37,790 bases of DNA from positions 81,516 to 119,305 of the forward strand of contig PDSQ01000028.1 of NCBI GenBank assembly GCA_002747055.1, read 5' to 3'. Made by a program: the position numbers and the translations under genes. The notes beneath the pieces are model-generated. The model was not told where the DNA came from, did not search any database, and was given only the letters and a program-made list of their open reading frames with translations. The DNA comes from Gammaproteobacteria bacterium. GTDB lineage: Bacteria; Pseudomonadota; Gammaproteobacteria; Pseudomonadales; Oleiphilaceae. Each line of letters starts with the position of its first letter. Position 1 is the first letter of the stretch. Below, piece after piece: positions 18,536 to 27,743 of this stretch.

Positions 18536-19216
18536 CTACCTGGCGATCAATAAGCGCATCCGATCCCCGACTTTTTCTGAGTAATCTGCCAGATCGCCAA
18601 TCCACAACAATAGCTGATACCAGAACATAACCGACACTGGCTTCATATCATCCTCTTTGGCGAACAGGGTGCGGGCCAATGCCATACCCATATGGTCCGT
18701 TTCATCTTCAACTGAATTGAGCTTGGCAACCATTTCTTCGACTTTTCCGGCTTCTCGGCCGCGGAACCCGATTTCAATGAGTTCATCCAACTCTTCGATT
18801 ACCATGGCTGCATGGGAACAGGCATCGTTACAACGATTGACAAATTTAGCCAACGGTTCTTCCATTCCTTCAGGCACAGTCATATCTCGTTCCATCAACA
18901 AGCCAGCGATATCCTGCGCTGTGTTGGCTATGCTGTCCTGCAACTCCAGAATCTCCAGCAAATCTCTACGATCCACCGGCATAAACAGGCTCTTGGGAAG
19001 ATGAGCCCGAAGATCGTTTTTTAACTTGTCGGCTTCGTTCTCTTTGGCAAATATCACGTCTTTGCATTTACCAACGGCTTCCATATCTTTGGCAATCAAT
19101 GCATCAAACATCTTGGGTACTTCCTCTACACATTCTTTGACAATACGCATATGTGCCTGCATTGGCTTGAACGGTGAGCTACCCAGAAGAGAGGCAATTG
19201 TATTAGTTGCTCGCAT
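18536..19216 (-). CDS. DUF47/TIGR00153 PhoU-like phosphate transport accessory protein
   Basis: 226-residue all-helical cytosolic protein of the DUF47 family, distant PhoU relatives usually encoded beside PiT transporters and thought to modulate them. Diagnostic stretches are FAKENEADKLKNDLR, a metal-binding-type E-x-x-x-D pattern, LPKSLFMPVDRRDLLEIL, QDSIANTAQDIAGLL and the C-terminal FWYQLLLWIGDLADYSEKVGDR. The start is set at MRATNTIAS because AAGGGG precedes it; the frame is open 17 codons further without support. It is the first gene of a two-gene operon with pit. A TTGACA-like box and overlapping palindromes lie about 140 bases upstream. Confidence 0.92.
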   Translation of the reverse strand: MRATNTIASLLGSSPFKPMQAHMRIVKECVEEVPKMFDALIAKDMEAVGKCKDVIFAKENEADKLKNDLRAHLPKSLFMPVDRRDLLEILELQDSIANTAQDIAGLLMERDMTVPEGMEEPLAKFVNRCNDACSHAAMVIEELDELIEIGFRGREAGKVEEMVAKLNSVEDETDHMGMALARTLFAKEDDMKPVSVMFWYQLLLWIGDLADYSEKVGDRMRLLIAR

Positions 19217-19345
19217 AAGATCCCCTTGTATTAAGGTTCGTTTTTGATGACCCGAGTACAACCTCAAGTCATCGCTTGATTAGCTATCGGTCGTTTATAT
19301 TAATCCTAAAACCTTGGTAAAAGCGAACTATTTTATGTATTTGTG

Positions 19346-19364
19346 ACTTGACTCAAGTTGTCAA
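19346..19364 (-). promoter_or_regulatory. Overlapping palindromes with a TTGACA box upstream of DUF47-pit
   Basis: ACTTGA-C-TCAAGT (19346-19358) is a perfect palindrome overlapping the inverted repeat TTGAC...GTCAA (19348-19364). On the minus strand the last six bases read TTGACA, a -35 match, with AT-rich sequence (AATACATAAAAT) beginning 17 bases beyond. This could be the operon promoter with an operator on the -35. It is not a clear Pho box. Confidence 0.35.
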
Positions 19365-19467
19365 ATAAATTGAGCTATACATCGCTATCTTCGGGTTATT
19401 GAGCTGTTAGCCGGTTAACGCTGACCGATTGGGGGCGGTGACCTTTAGCGGGGGAAACTCAGCTTTG

Positions 19468-20259
19468 TCAAACCGTCGATTCAATATCATATTCTGTTAG
19501 CAGTGCCTGAATGCTGGCAAGTTTTTCCGGTGTCGGCGCGCCAACGCCTTCCAGTGCACTGGCATTACCAAATGCCTTCCATTTATGCTCACCGAGCGCG
19601 TGATAGGGAAGCAACTCTATTTTTGCCACATTGTTCATGGGCGCGACAAACTCTGCCAGCTGACGCACGTCATCCAGGTCATCCGTATGGCCTGGCACGA
19701 CCACATAGCGAATCCATGTCGGTTTGTTTATTTCGTGTAAATACTGCGCAAAGTTCAATGTATAGAGGTTTGTGACTGCGGTCAATTCAACGTGCTTGAC
19801 CGTATTCATCTGCTTGATATCAAGCAATACCAGATCCGTGTGACTCATCAGCTTATCGAGCGCCAAGCCGTAGCCTGAACTAGCCACATAGCCATTGGTA
19901 TCCAGACAGGTATGAATCCCCTGAAAACGCAGTATTTTAAACAGTAAACAGACAAAATCCCGTTGCAGCAAAGGCTCGCCACCGGTAACCGTCACTCCTC
20001 CGTTGGATGCATCAATAAAAGGGGTATAGGGGAGTATTTCACCAACCACCTCTTCTACTGAATAAAGCTTGCCGTCATCACGACTCCAGGTATCCCGGTT
20101 ATGGCAATATTTGCAGCGAAACATGCAACCCTGCAGAAACACGACAAAACGCGTACCCGGGCCGTCGACAGTACCGAAAGACTCAAATGAATGCACTCTT
20201 CCGAGCATATGTTTGGCATCATATTTTCGGGTAGGCAAATCTTGAAAAGACAATGCCAT
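19468..20259 (-). CDS. pflA: Pyruvate formate-lyase-activating enzyme (radical SAM)
   Basis: Generates the glycyl radical of PflB using S-adenosylmethionine and a [4Fe-4S] cluster. The 263 residues are near the 246 of E. coli PflA. The radical SAM cysteine motif CxxxCxxC is C45-M-F-R-C49-K-Y-C52, preceded by SFGTVDGPGTRFVVFLQG and followed by HNRDTW. GGVTVTGGEPLLQ is the SAM-binding GGE block. HTCLDTNGY and VLLDIKQMN are also typical. The start is at MALSFQDL, with GAGGT upstream; the longer frame (54 codons) is not credible. It lies 204 bases downstream of pflB in the same direction, with a long inverted repeat between them. Confidence 0.95.
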   Translation of the reverse strand: MALSFQDLPTRKYDAKHMLGRVHSFESFGTVDGPGTRFVVFLQGCMFRCKYCHNRDTWSRDDGKLYSVEEVVGEILPYTPFIDASNGGVTVTGGEPLLQRDFVCLLFKILRFQGIHTCLDTNGYVASSGYGLALDKLMSHTDLVLLDIKQMNTVKHVELTAVTNLYTLNFAQYLHEINKPTWIRYVVVPGHTDDLDDVRQLAEFVAPMNNVAKIELLPYHALGEHKWKAFGNASALEGVGAPTPEKLASIQALLTEYDIESTV

Positions 20260-20340
20260 TGTAAAAAAACCTCTGTAAACGATATGAACGGGTAACAAGC
20301 ACCCTTTCCGGCACCTGACCCAGCCCGAACAGAAACGACG

Positions 20341-20382
20341 ACACCCTCTCGGCATTCGCCATTGCGTTTGAAGAGAGGGTGT
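20341..20382 (-). other. Perfect 10-base inverted repeat between pflB and pflA
   Basis: ACACCCTCTC (20341-20350) and GAGAGGGTGT (20373-20382) flank a 22-base loop in the 204-base pflB-pflA spacer. There is no T run on the minus strand. It may be a partial terminator, a 3' stabiliser or a processing site keeping pflA expression below pflB. Confidence 0.5.
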
Positions 20383-20463
20383 AGAACTGGCGCGGGCTAC
20401 CTGTTGTAGCAAGTAACCCACAGGCTACGCGGCTGTTATGACCGGTAACGCTACTAGGAACGA

Positions 20464-22731
20464 CTACATATTGTCATGAAAAGTACGGCTGATAACGTCT
20501 AGCTGCTGCTCACGAGTCAACTTGACAAAATTGACCGCATACCCAGAAACCCGTATTGTCAGCTGCGGATACTGCTCCGGGTTTTCCATCGCATCCAGCA
20601 ACATGTCGCGATTGAGCACGTTGACGTTCAAGTGCTGCCCCTCCGCTTTAAAATACCCGTCCAGCAAAGAAGTCAGGTTGTTGATCTTGATCTGATCATT
20701 CTTACCCAGTGCCTTTGGCACAATGCTCAAGGTATTGGATATACCATCCTGCGCATCTTTGTAAGGCAGTTTGGCGACACTTAACAATGAAGCGAGTGCG
20801 CCTTTTTCATCCCGACCATGCATTGGGTTGGCACCAGGAGCGAAGGGTTCACCGGCTTTCCGGCCGTCCGGAGTAGCGCCGGTTTTCTTGCCATAGACCA
20901 CATTTGAGGTAATGGTCAGTACCGATTGCGTGGGCACTGAATGACGGTAAGTGGGGTGACGGCGCAAATGATCCATAAACTGGGTGACAACGCTTGATGC
21001 AATATCATCCACGCGGGGATCATTGTTACCATATTTAGGGAAATCCCCTGTGGTTTCATAATCGACGACAATACCTTCATCATTTTTTATCGGGCGGACT
21101 TTCGCGTATTTTATCGCACTTAACGAGTCTGCAACGATAGACAACCCGGCAATACCACAAGCCATGGTTCGCAAAATATCCCTATCATGCAAGGCCATCA
21201 GTGCACTTTCATAGCAGTAACGATCATGCATATAGTGAATGATATTCAGCGCCTTGATGTAAGTCTTGGCAACCCATCCGATATAATAATCAAAGCGTTC
21301 CATTACCTTGTCGTAATCGAGCACCTCGTCATCCATCACCGCCATCTCCGGAGCGACCTGCACTCCGGATACTTCGTCCCTGCCCCCGTTTATCGAAAAC
21401 AACAAGCCCTTGGCCAGATTACATCGGGCGCCGAAAAACTGCATTTGTTTACCCGTGCGCATAGCCGACACACAGCACGCAATGCAATAGTCATCGCCCC
21501 AGTAAGGCCGCATCAAGTCGTCGCTCTCATACTGAATGCTCGATGTATCAATAGAAACCTTGGCACAGAATTCTTTGAACTTAGCCGGTAGCTGGCTAGA
21601 CCAGAAAACAGTCAAATTCGGTTCGGGGGATGGCCCCAGATTATAGAGTGTCTGCAAGATACGGAAGGATCCCTTGGTGACCAGAGGTCTGCCATCTTCA
21701 CCCATTCCCGCGATAGACTCGGTTACCCAAGCCGGATCACCAGAAAACAGTTGATCATATTCAGGTGTCCGCAAGAAACGAATCATACGCAGTTTGATAA
21801 CCAGGTCGTCAATCAACTCCTGCGCCTGTTCTTCTGTCAGCACCCCTCGCTCGATATCTCTCTGAATATAGACATCGAAAAATGTCGAAACACGACCAAG
21901 ACTCATGGCTGCGCCATTTTGGGACTTCACTGATGCCAGATAACCAAAATACGTCCACTGAATCGCTTCCCGGGCATTGGCCGCAGGTCTGGAAATATCG
22001 AAACCATACTCAGCCGCCATCTCTTTCATACTGGCCAGCGCGTTTATCTGTTCAGTGAGTTCTTCGAGCAGACGAATTTTGGGGCTATCAATTTCATCCG
22101 GGTTCAAACCAGCCTTTTCTTTAATTTTCGCTGCGATCAACCAGTCAATTCCATACAGAGCGACACGACGATAGTCCCCGACGATCCGACCACGCCCGTA
22201 GGCATCGGGCAATCCGGTGATAATTCCGGCTTTGCGGCAGGCAAAAATATCTTGAGTATAGGTATCGAACACACCCTGATTATGGGTTTTTCGATACTTG
22301 GTAAATATTTCTTCAACGACAGGATTCAGCTTTTTACCGTATACCTCGCAAGACCGTTGGACCATTTTCAGGCCACCCATTGGCATAATGGCTCGCTTTA
22401 ACGGCGCGTCCGTTTGTAAACCAACGATAATCTCTTTACTTTTATCTATATACCCGGGTCGATGTGAAGTAATGCTCGATGGTGTATCAGGATCAAAGTC
22501 CAGTGGCCCGTCTTTCGCATTTTCCTGTTTCATCAGATCGAGTACCTGGGCCCAGATCGCTTTGGTGCGCTGGGTCGGACCACTTAGAAAGCTTGCATCA
22601 CCTTCGTAGACCGTATAGTTTTTGATAATAAAATCTCGAACATCGACGCCTTCACTCCAATCACCTCGTTGAAATCCGTTCCATTCGCTTATTTCATTAC
22701 TTGCTTGATTTATTGCGTGTGCTAGGTTCAC
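20464..22731 (-). CDS. pflB: Formate C-acetyltransferase (pyruvate formate-lyase)
   Basis: Glycyl-radical enzyme converting pyruvate and CoA to acetyl-CoA and formate under anoxia. It has 755 residues against 760 in E. coli. The active-site cysteine pair is C419-C420 in CIACCVSAM. The radical glycine is G730 in RVSGYAVNF, 25 residues from the C-terminus. The N-terminus ([25 protein letters not shown]) aligns with enteric PflB. It starts with GTG, with AGGGG seven bases upstream. No formate channel (focA) gene lies upstream, unlike the enteric focA-pflB operon. I looked for an FNR box (TTGAT-N4-ATCAA) upstream and saw only isolated half-sites. Confidence 0.97.
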   Translation of the reverse strand: MNLAHAINQASNEISEWNGFQRGDWSEGVDVRDFIIKNYTVYEGDASFLSGPTQRTKAIWAQVLDLMKQENAKDGPLDFDPDTPSSITSHRPGYIDKSKEIIVGLQTDAPLKRAIMPMGGLKMVQRSCEVYGKKLNPVVEEIFTKYRKTHNQGVFDTYTQDIFACRKAGIITGLPDAYGRGRIVGDYRRVALYGIDWLIAAKIKEKAGLNPDEIDSPKIRLLEELTEQINALASMKEMAAEYGFDISRPAANAREAIQWTYFGYLASVKSQNGAAMSLGRVSTFFDVYIQRDIERGVLTEEQAQELIDDLVIKLRMIRFLRTPEYDQLFSGDPAWVTESIAGMGEDGRPLVTKGSFRILQTLYNLGPSPEPNLTVFWSSQLPAKFKEFCAKVSIDTSSIQYESDDLMRPYWGDDYCIACCVSAMRTGKQMQFFGARCNLAKGLLFSINGGRDEVSGVQVAPEMAVMDDEVLDYDKVMERFDYYIGWVAKTYIKALNIIHYMHDRYCYESALMALHDRDILRTMACGIAGLSIVADSLSAIKYAKVRPIKNDEGIVVDYETTGDFPKYGNNDPRVDDIASSVVTQFMDHLRRHPTYRHSVPTQSVLTITSNVVYGKKTGATPDGRKAGEPFAPGANPMHGRDEKGALASLLSVAKLPYKDAQDGISNTLSIVPKALGKNDQIKINNLTSLLDGYFKAEGQHLNVNVLNRDMLLDAMENPEQYPQLTIRVSGYAVNFVKLTREQQLDVISRTFHDNM

Positions 22732-23063
22732 TACTAATCCCCTTTTCTGTCATTAGATCAATTTGCACATTGAGTTGATTGGTTAAATTGTAGAACTTAA
22801 CCATTTTACTATTGTTACCAGCGGATGATTCATCTCTCCCATCATCCGCAAATATTCACCAGACTTTTTACGTACATCCAACTACCGGATCGAAGAATTT
22901 TCTGCTATTACGATATTGGAGGTGGCTCAGGTGAAATGCCTGCATACATTATAGCAATTGCAACCCGCACATATTGTCCAATCATGCATTATTCGAATAA
23001 TTTTTGTAATAATTTGTATAGAACCACTTGCAATCTTTACGGTCTTTATCTTCTGATTGCCTT
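22732..23063. other. Intergenic region upstream of pflB
   Basis: About 330 AT-rich bases with no convincing ORF. It must contain the pflB promoter. It holds a nine-pair inverted repeat at 22821-22849 and a fully self-complementary ATTATTCGAATAAT at 22988-23001. Scattered TTGAT/ATCAA half-sites near 22750-22780 are not spaced as an FNR site. Confidence 0.5.
22821..22849. promoter_or_regulatory. Nine-pair inverted repeat upstream of pflB
   Basis: GCGGATGAT and ATCATCCGC, both nine bases and perfectly complementary, separated by 11 bases, about 90-118 bases before the pflB start. No T run follows on either strand. It could be an operator for a dimeric regulator or an RNA hairpin in a long leader. 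Confidence 0.4.
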
Positions 23064-23207
23064 TCAGTAGCCATCGAGATTACCGCCGGTCGTCTTGGCG
23101 GCAGCATGTCCAGGATGTACTGGTCGTGCAGCTTCACGCTGAGCCCGCTTATCTCGCCACACTTGAAGGAGTGCTACTTCATCCGGCGTCAATTCGTCAA
23201 TTTGCAT
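23064..23207 (-). CDS. Small hypothetical protein downstream of higA
   Basis: A 47-codon frame starting MQIDELTPDEVALLQVWRD. AAGGGAAG lies just before its ATG, which is 17 bases past the higA stop on the same strand. The first half is predicted helical and charged; the second half is Gly/Ala/His/Pro-rich. I do not recognise the family. The good ribosome site and position suggest translation as the last gene of the higA unit. It could also be the remains of a longer gene cut during the rearrangement that damaged higB. Confidence 0.4.
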   Translation of the reverse strand: MQIDELTPDEVALLQVWRDKRAQREAARPVHPGHAAAKTTGGNLDGY

Positions 23208-23224
23208 AGCACTTCCCTTACATA

Positions 23225-23542
23225 TTACGCGGTCACCAGTGGCCGAGCGTGTTCCAGCTTCTCAGCCAACACTTCATTGTGCTTAGCCAGCCACATGTCA
23301 TTCATGAATTGGAGATTCAGCCAAAACTCTGGGGTAGTTCCCAGAACCTTTGCCAACAAAAAAGCTGTTTCCGCAGTCACCCCGCGACGACCGCCACACA
23401 ATTCATTGACGGTTTTTCGACCTACGCCCATCGCTTTTGCCAGTTCGCCCTGAGTAATGCCAAAGGGTTCCAGAAATTCCTCTTTGAGCATAGTGCCCAC
23501 ACTGGTCGGTTGATGAGCGGGAATTTTCAGTGTTTCAACCAT
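23225..23542 (-). CDS. higA: HigA-family antitoxin / XRE-type DNA-binding protein
   Basis: 105 residues of the HigA/VapI addiction-module antidote family. The helix-turn-helix is TQGELAKAMGVGRKTVNELC (residues 30-49), followed by the family hallmarks GRRGVTAETAFLLAKVLGTTPEFWLNLQ. LKEEFLEPFGI precedes it. AGAGGTGAACC lies before the ATG. It follows the remains of a higB toxin gene by 10 bases in the usual toxin-first order, so it is the antitoxin half of a higBA locus whose toxin is truncated. It may survive as a stand-alone repressor or protect against related toxins elsewhere. Assignment to the family is firm; present function is not. Confidence 0.93.
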   Translation of the reverse strand: MVETLKIPAHQPTSVGTMLKEEFLEPFGITQGELAKAMGVGRKTVNELCGGRRGVTAETAFLLAKVLGTTPEFWLNLQFMNDMWLAKHNEVLAEKLEHARPLVTA

Positions 23543-23552
23543 GGTTCACCTC

Positions 23553-23720
23553 TTACCTGTACGTATGAGGATCCAGATAGACCCTGTTAGCCTCGCCAGA
23601 ATCCCACTGGAATATCAGGCGATATCGTTTGTTCACGCGGATCGAGCACCAACCCTTTAGCTTGCCTTCCAAATGCTCAAACCGGTTACCCGGTGGCACC
23701 CTTAAATCCTGCTCGCCGTT
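23553..23720 (-). pseudogene. higB: Truncated HigB/RelE-type toxin, 5' end lost
   Basis: This frame lies just upstream of higA and reads EQDLRVPPGNRFEHLEGKL, then GWCSIRVNKRYRLIFQWD and a stop 10 bases before higA. It is the conserved C-terminal half of HigB (the PPGNR-LE-L-G ... SIRVN-RYRLIF-W core). The upstream half is missing: going back, the frame meets sequence that on the opposite strand encodes transposase (PDLEWGFMDGSY), and a TAA closes it with no start codon. About 40 N-terminal residues are lost. The junction lies near 23712-23722. It is almost certainly inactive as a toxin. Confidence 0.85.
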
Positions 23721-24070
23721 GGCGGCACCGGATTTGGAATGGGGTTTTATGGACGGGAGTTATATCAAAGCTCATCCGCATAGTAGTGGTGCTGTAACCC
23801 TGGTTGACCAGGCTATTAGCCGAAGCAGGGCCGGGCATACAAGCAAAAATCCGGGATAGTGGTTCGATTCCAATAATACCAAGACGCAGAAATTCAACGG
23901 TGGGCAGTGGTAACAGGGATTGGAGTTTATATAAAAACAGGCATCTGGTTGAAAATCAGTTTGCAAAATTAAAACACTATCGAGCAATAGCCACAGGATA
24001 CGATAAATTGAAACGAAATTTTGAGTCGATGGTGGCTATGGTGTGTGCTATTCAGTGGTTACCAATGTGA
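23720..24070 (+). mobile_element. Decayed IS5-family (IS427-like) transposase remnant
   Basis: Two transposase fragments in different frames. The first (frame to 23859) reads PDLEWGFMDGSYIKAHPHSS and then DQAISRSRAGHTSK, the region around the first catalytic aspartate in IS427-type transposases. The second (to 24070) reads SGSIPIIPRRRN, then YKNRHLVENQFAKLK and HYRAIATGYDK. It contains the Y-2-R-3-E-6-K signature of the IS4/IS5 superfamily with the third catalytic residue. An estimated 120-130 residues between them, including the second aspartate, are deleted, along with the N-terminus. No terminal inverted repeats were found. It cannot transpose on its own and marks the event that beheaded higB. 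Confidence 0.85.
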
Positions 24071-24162
24071 AGCGTCAACAGCCTCTAACAAGAGATCCAT
24101 ACATATATGATTGTTTTTTAATGGATATATTGGATTTCCGGGTTGCAGTGATATCAATCAAC

Positions 24163-25656
24163 TCAAAAGGACTGCTCAAGCAATGCCTCAACATTCAGAT
24201 TATCGTTAATGACATCGGCAAGTCTTTCCAAAGAAGCCTCACGCACGGCGCCGAAGTCAAAACTGTTTACAGTCGCCGGCAACCCAGCCCAATACAGAAG
24301 CCGCTCAAGTGCTTCCTGTCGATCAAAAAGCCCATGAAGATAAGTTCCAGCTACTTGGTTGTCGTCTGATATTGCGCCTTCCGGCTGCCCGCTAACCAAC
24401 AACAATGGCCGCGCCAGGCTCGGGCCGACGCTCTCACCCGCATGAATCTCATAACCCACAACCTTGCTCCCTGATGGCTTACCCAAATTATTACCCAAAG
24501 TAAGCAAGCCCGTCTGACGTTTAAGCTGTTTTTCCGGTTTGAGAGTCGTGCTCAAGTCGAGTAGACCCAACCCATCAGCCTTTTCGGTGATTCCTTCGAT
24601 ATGATCAGGGTCATAAATCCGGGAACCAAGCATTTGAAAACCACCACAGATCCCGAGGAGCTTGCCGCCGTATCTTAGATGTTTATCAATATGGCTAACC
24701 CAACCTTGCTGCTTGATCCAGGCCAGGTCAGAAATCACACTTTTGCTTCCAGGTAAAATGATCAGGTCAGAGGAGGGAATTGACTGTGTTTCACGAACAT
24801 AGCTGAAATCAATCTGGGGATGCAGGCGCAACGGTTCAAAATCAGTATGATTACTCATTCGTGGCAGTGCGGGCACAACCACACGTAGCCGGGGAGCAGC
24901 ACTGGTCGATGGCAGACTCGTTATCGGATTTACGCCATCTTCAGCATCAAGATGCATACCCTGCAGGTATGGCAGCACCCCAAACACGGTCTTGTTGGTA
25001 TGCGCTTCCAGCCAATCAAGCCCTGGGGTCAACAGGTCTATATCACCTCTAAACCGATTGATGACAAACCCTGTGGTTCTGGCTTGTTCGGATGGAGAGA
25101 GTAAATGCAGGGTACCGATCAAATGTGCGAAAACACCGCCTCGATCGATATCTGCAATTAACACCACTGGACAGTCAGCGGTTTCGGCAAAACCCATATT
25201 GGCGATGTCATTGTGTCTCAGGTTTATTTCGGCCGGACTACCTGCGCCTTCCACTATCACCCAGTCAAACTGAGATTTCAGCCGGTTAAAAGAGTCAAAA
25301 ACCGCCGCTTTGGCCGTTTTTTTGTAATCATGATAGGCCTCTGCCTGCATATTGAAAAAGGCTTTGCCCTGAACGATAACCTGTGCCCCTTGATCAGTGA
25401 CGGGTTTCAGAAGAATCGGATTCATATCCACCGTGGGCTCCAGGCGACAGGCAATCGCCTGCAATGCCTGGGCACGGCCTATCTCACCACCATCTTCGGT
25501 TACCGCACTATTCAGGGCCATATTTTGTGGTTTGAAAGGAGCGACGGAAACACCGCTATTGGCGAGTAATCGACAAATACCTGCAACCAAGGTGCTCTTA
25601 CCTGAATCAGAGGTCGTGCCCTGAACCATCAGAACTCCGTGGCGTTGTATTTTCAT
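24163..25656 (-). CDS. cobQ: Cobyric acid synthase (adenosylcobyric acid synthase, glutamine-hydrolysing)
   Basis: Amidates four carboxyl side chains of adenosylcobyrinic acid a,c-diamide in B12 synthesis. The 497 residues match the family. The N-terminal P-loop-like synthetase domain has [10 protein letters not shown] (13-22), [10 protein letters not shown] and [19 protein letters not shown]. The C-terminal class-I-like glutamine amidotransferase domain has [12 protein letters not shown] with the catalytic cysteine 337 and GTYLHGLFD with histidine 441. The ATG overlaps the glgX stop as ATGA, and no separate Shine-Dalgarno is visible, so translation is probably coupled to glgX. No other cob/cbi gene is in the window, which makes its place at the end of a glycogen operon odd. 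Confidence 0.95.
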   Translation of the reverse strand: MKIQRHGVLMVQGTTSDSGKSTLVAGICRLLANSGVSVAPFKPQNMALNSAVTEDGGEIGRAQALQAIACRLEPTVDMNPILLKPVTDQGAQVIVQGKAFFNMQAEAYHDYKKTAKAAVFDSFNRLKSQFDWVIVEGAGSPAEINLRHNDIANMGFAETADCPVVLIADIDRGGVFAHLIGTLHLLSPSEQARTTGFVINRFRGDIDLLTPGLDWLEAHTNKTVFGVLPYLQGMHLDAEDGVNPITSLPSTSAAPRLRVVVPALPRMSNHTDFEPLRLHPQIDFSYVRETQSIPSSDLIILPGSKSVISDLAWIKQQGWVSHIDKHLRYGGKLLGICGGFQMLGSRIYDPDHIEGITEKADGLGLLDLSTTLKPEKQLKRQTGLLTLGNNLGKPSGSKVVGYEIHAGESVGPSLARPLLLVSGQPEGAISDDNQVAGTYLHGLFDRQEALERLLYWAGLPATVNSFDFGAVREASLERLADVINDNLNVEALLEQSF

Positions 25657-27743
25657 CGAGAAAATATCGCGATATTCCGACCAATTAGCTGATATTGACT
25701 AATTGGTTGGGTACAGCCTGCAGCACTTTCAGGTCGTTCCGGCACAGAAGAGTCTGGAAGGCCCTTGGCGTAGCGAGTATCCAGCACTAATTGCCAATCA
25801 AATTCTTCAAAACTGAACAACTTTCCTTCTTTGCAGGCATTGAGCAATATCAGCAAACACTCAGGATCTGGATGGTTGTCATCCGTTTTCAGTAGCAGCG
25901 CGAAAGCATTGCTGTCTTCATCATGCCAATCAGTGAGGTTGGTAAGAGAACCATCAGGATTGTACCAGCAGGCTTTGTCATGGTAACTGTGTTGATAATA
26001 CATATCATCTGCAAACATCACATTGCGTAGCAATCGAAACTGTTTGCGTATGCGGACCATGCGTCTGAAAAAATGTAATAAATCGCTTTCGTTCTTCTCA
26101 AGATGCCAATTGAGCCAACTAATTTCATTGTCCTGGCAATAGGCATTATTGTTACCTAACTGTGTCCGGCCAATTTCATCACCTGCAAGCACATGAGGAA
26201 TACCCTGTGAGATCAACAGAGTCGTGAAAAAGTTTCGTTTTTGACGTAATCGTAATTGAACGACTTCCTTATTATGCGACTTGCCTTCCTCGCCATGATT
26301 AAAAGACAGATTGTTAGCGGAGCCATCCCGATTTAACTCTCCATTGGCCTGGTTTTGCCTTTCATTGTATGACACCAGGTCTTGCAGAGTGTAGCCGTCG
26401 TGATAGGTAACATAGTTTACCGAGGTTTGAATGCGCCGATGATTTTTCGGGAAAATATCTCTCGAACCCATCAGTCGGGTGGCAAAATCACCCAGCCCGT
26501 TTTTATCACCTCGCCAGAACGAGCGAACCCGATCTCGGTATTTATCATTACATTCATGCCAGGAAACCGGAAAGTCGCCCAAACGATAACCTCCCTGGCC
26601 AATATCCCATGGCTCGGCAACAGTAATAACGTTGCTTAGAACTGGGTCTTGTTTCAGCAGACGAAAAAAAGTCGAGCTATGGCGAAACTCATTGTGTTCA
26701 CGAGCCAGACTTGCCGCGAGATCAAAACGGAAACCATCAACATGCATTTCGACAACCCAGTAGCGCAGGGCATCCATAACCAAACGCATAACGAAGTTAT
26801 CATCCATATTGATACAATTACCGCAACCACTGTTATTGGCGTAACGATTGTAATCCGGCCCGCCGCCCTGGCTTTGCTCGAAAAGGTAGAAACCTTTGTT
26901 GTCAAACCCCTTGAATGACAGTATTGGCCCACTCAGTCCGGCTTCTGCCGTGTGATTGAATACCACATCCAGAATGACTTTCATGTCATTTCTGTGTAGC
27001 TCCCGAACCATGGTTTTGAATTCGCCGATCGCATCGTGCACGACATAGCGACAGTCCGGGGCAAAAAAATTAATCGGATTGTATCCCCAGTAATTAGTCA
27101 GCCCTTTTTCTGTAATAAAGGGTTCGGGCATAAAGCTGGCGACCGGCAACAGCTGAAGGCAACTTACACCCAGCGACTTGAGGTAATCGATTACCTGAGG
27201 CTGGCACAAACCGAGAAATTTGCCGCGGTATATTTCATCGATATCTGGATGAACCTGGGTAAAGCCTTTTACATGTAACTCATAGAGGATCAATTGTGAC
27301 CGCTCTATATTGGGCGATTTGACTCCCTGCCAATCGAAATGGTCACTGTGAGCAATTCTTGCCTTGGGAACCATAAATTGACTGTCGCCCTGGTAAGACG
27401 ACTTGTTCCAGGTCAGTGGGCGATTGAGACACCTGGCATAGGGATCGATAAGCAGTTTATCCGGATCAAAGCAAAAACCCATTTCCGGAAAATGCTTGCC
27501 ATAGACTCGATAGCCATAAAGCAAGGAACGATCCAGTTCAGGCAGGAAGCCGTGCCAGGTTTTCCCTGTTTTTGCGTTGAGCGTATAACGCGCGACCTCC
27601 TCTTCTGTATCCTCAGAAAAAAGACAAAGCTCGACTTTTTCAGCCGAGGGACTATGTACCGCAAAGTTAACACCGCCCGGCTGCTCACTACAGCCTGGCG
27701 GTTCCGGATTACCGGGTAACAGTTTAGCTGGAACGCTTATCAT
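25653..27743 (-). CDS. glgX: Glycogen debranching enzyme (isoamylase type, GH13)
   Basis: Hydrolyses alpha-1,6 branches left after phosphorylase action. 696 residues (E. coli GlgX 657). After an N-terminal CBM48-like beta domain, the GH13 barrel shows [20 protein letters not shown] with the nucleophile D341, AEPWDIG with the acid/base E377, and [18 protein letters not shown] with the transition-state aspartate D449. [11 protein letters not shown] is typical of the GlgX/isoamylase group. The start codon lies inside the end of glgB (20-base overlap) and the stop overlaps the cobQ start, so expression is coupled at both ends. Cytosolic. Confidence 0.95.
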   Translation of the reverse strand: MISVPAKLLPGNPEPPGCSEQPGGVNFAVHSPSAEKVELCLFSEDTEEEVARYTLNAKTGKTWHGFLPELDRSLLYGYRVYGKHFPEMGFCFDPDKLLIDPYARCLNRPLTWNKSSYQGDSQFMVPKARIAHSDHFDWQGVKSPNIERSQLILYELHVKGFTQVHPDIDEIYRGKFLGLCQPQVIDYLKSLGVSCLQLLPVASFMPEPFITEKGLTNYWGYNPINFFAPDCRYVVHDAIGEFKTMVRELHRNDMKVILDVVFNHTAEAGLSGPILSFKGFDNKGFYLFEQSQGGGPDYNRYANNSGCGNCINMDDNFVMRLVMDALRYWVVEMHVDGFRFDLAASLAREHNEFRHSSTFFRLLKQDPVLSNVITVAEPWDIGQGGYRLGDFPVSWHECNDKYRDRVRSFWRGDKNGLGDFATRLMGSRDIFPKNHRRIQTSVNYVTYHDGYTLQDLVSYNERQNQANGELNRDGSANNLSFNHGEEGKSHNKEVVQLRLRQKRNFFTTLLISQGIPHVLAGDEIGRTQLGNNNAYCQDNEISWLNWHLEKNESDLLHFFRRMVRIRKQFRLLRNVMFADDMYYQHSYHDKACWYNPDGSLTNLTDWHDEDSNAFALLLKTDDNHPDPECLLILLNACKEGKLFSFEEFDWQLVLDTRYAKGLPDSSVPERPESAAGCTQPISQYQLIGRNIAIFSR

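Noticed and set aside
22740..22790. FNR box in the pflB promoter
   Set aside because: TTGAT and ATCAA half-sites occur but never as TTGAT-N4-ATCAA; the closest pairs are wrongly spaced or oriented.
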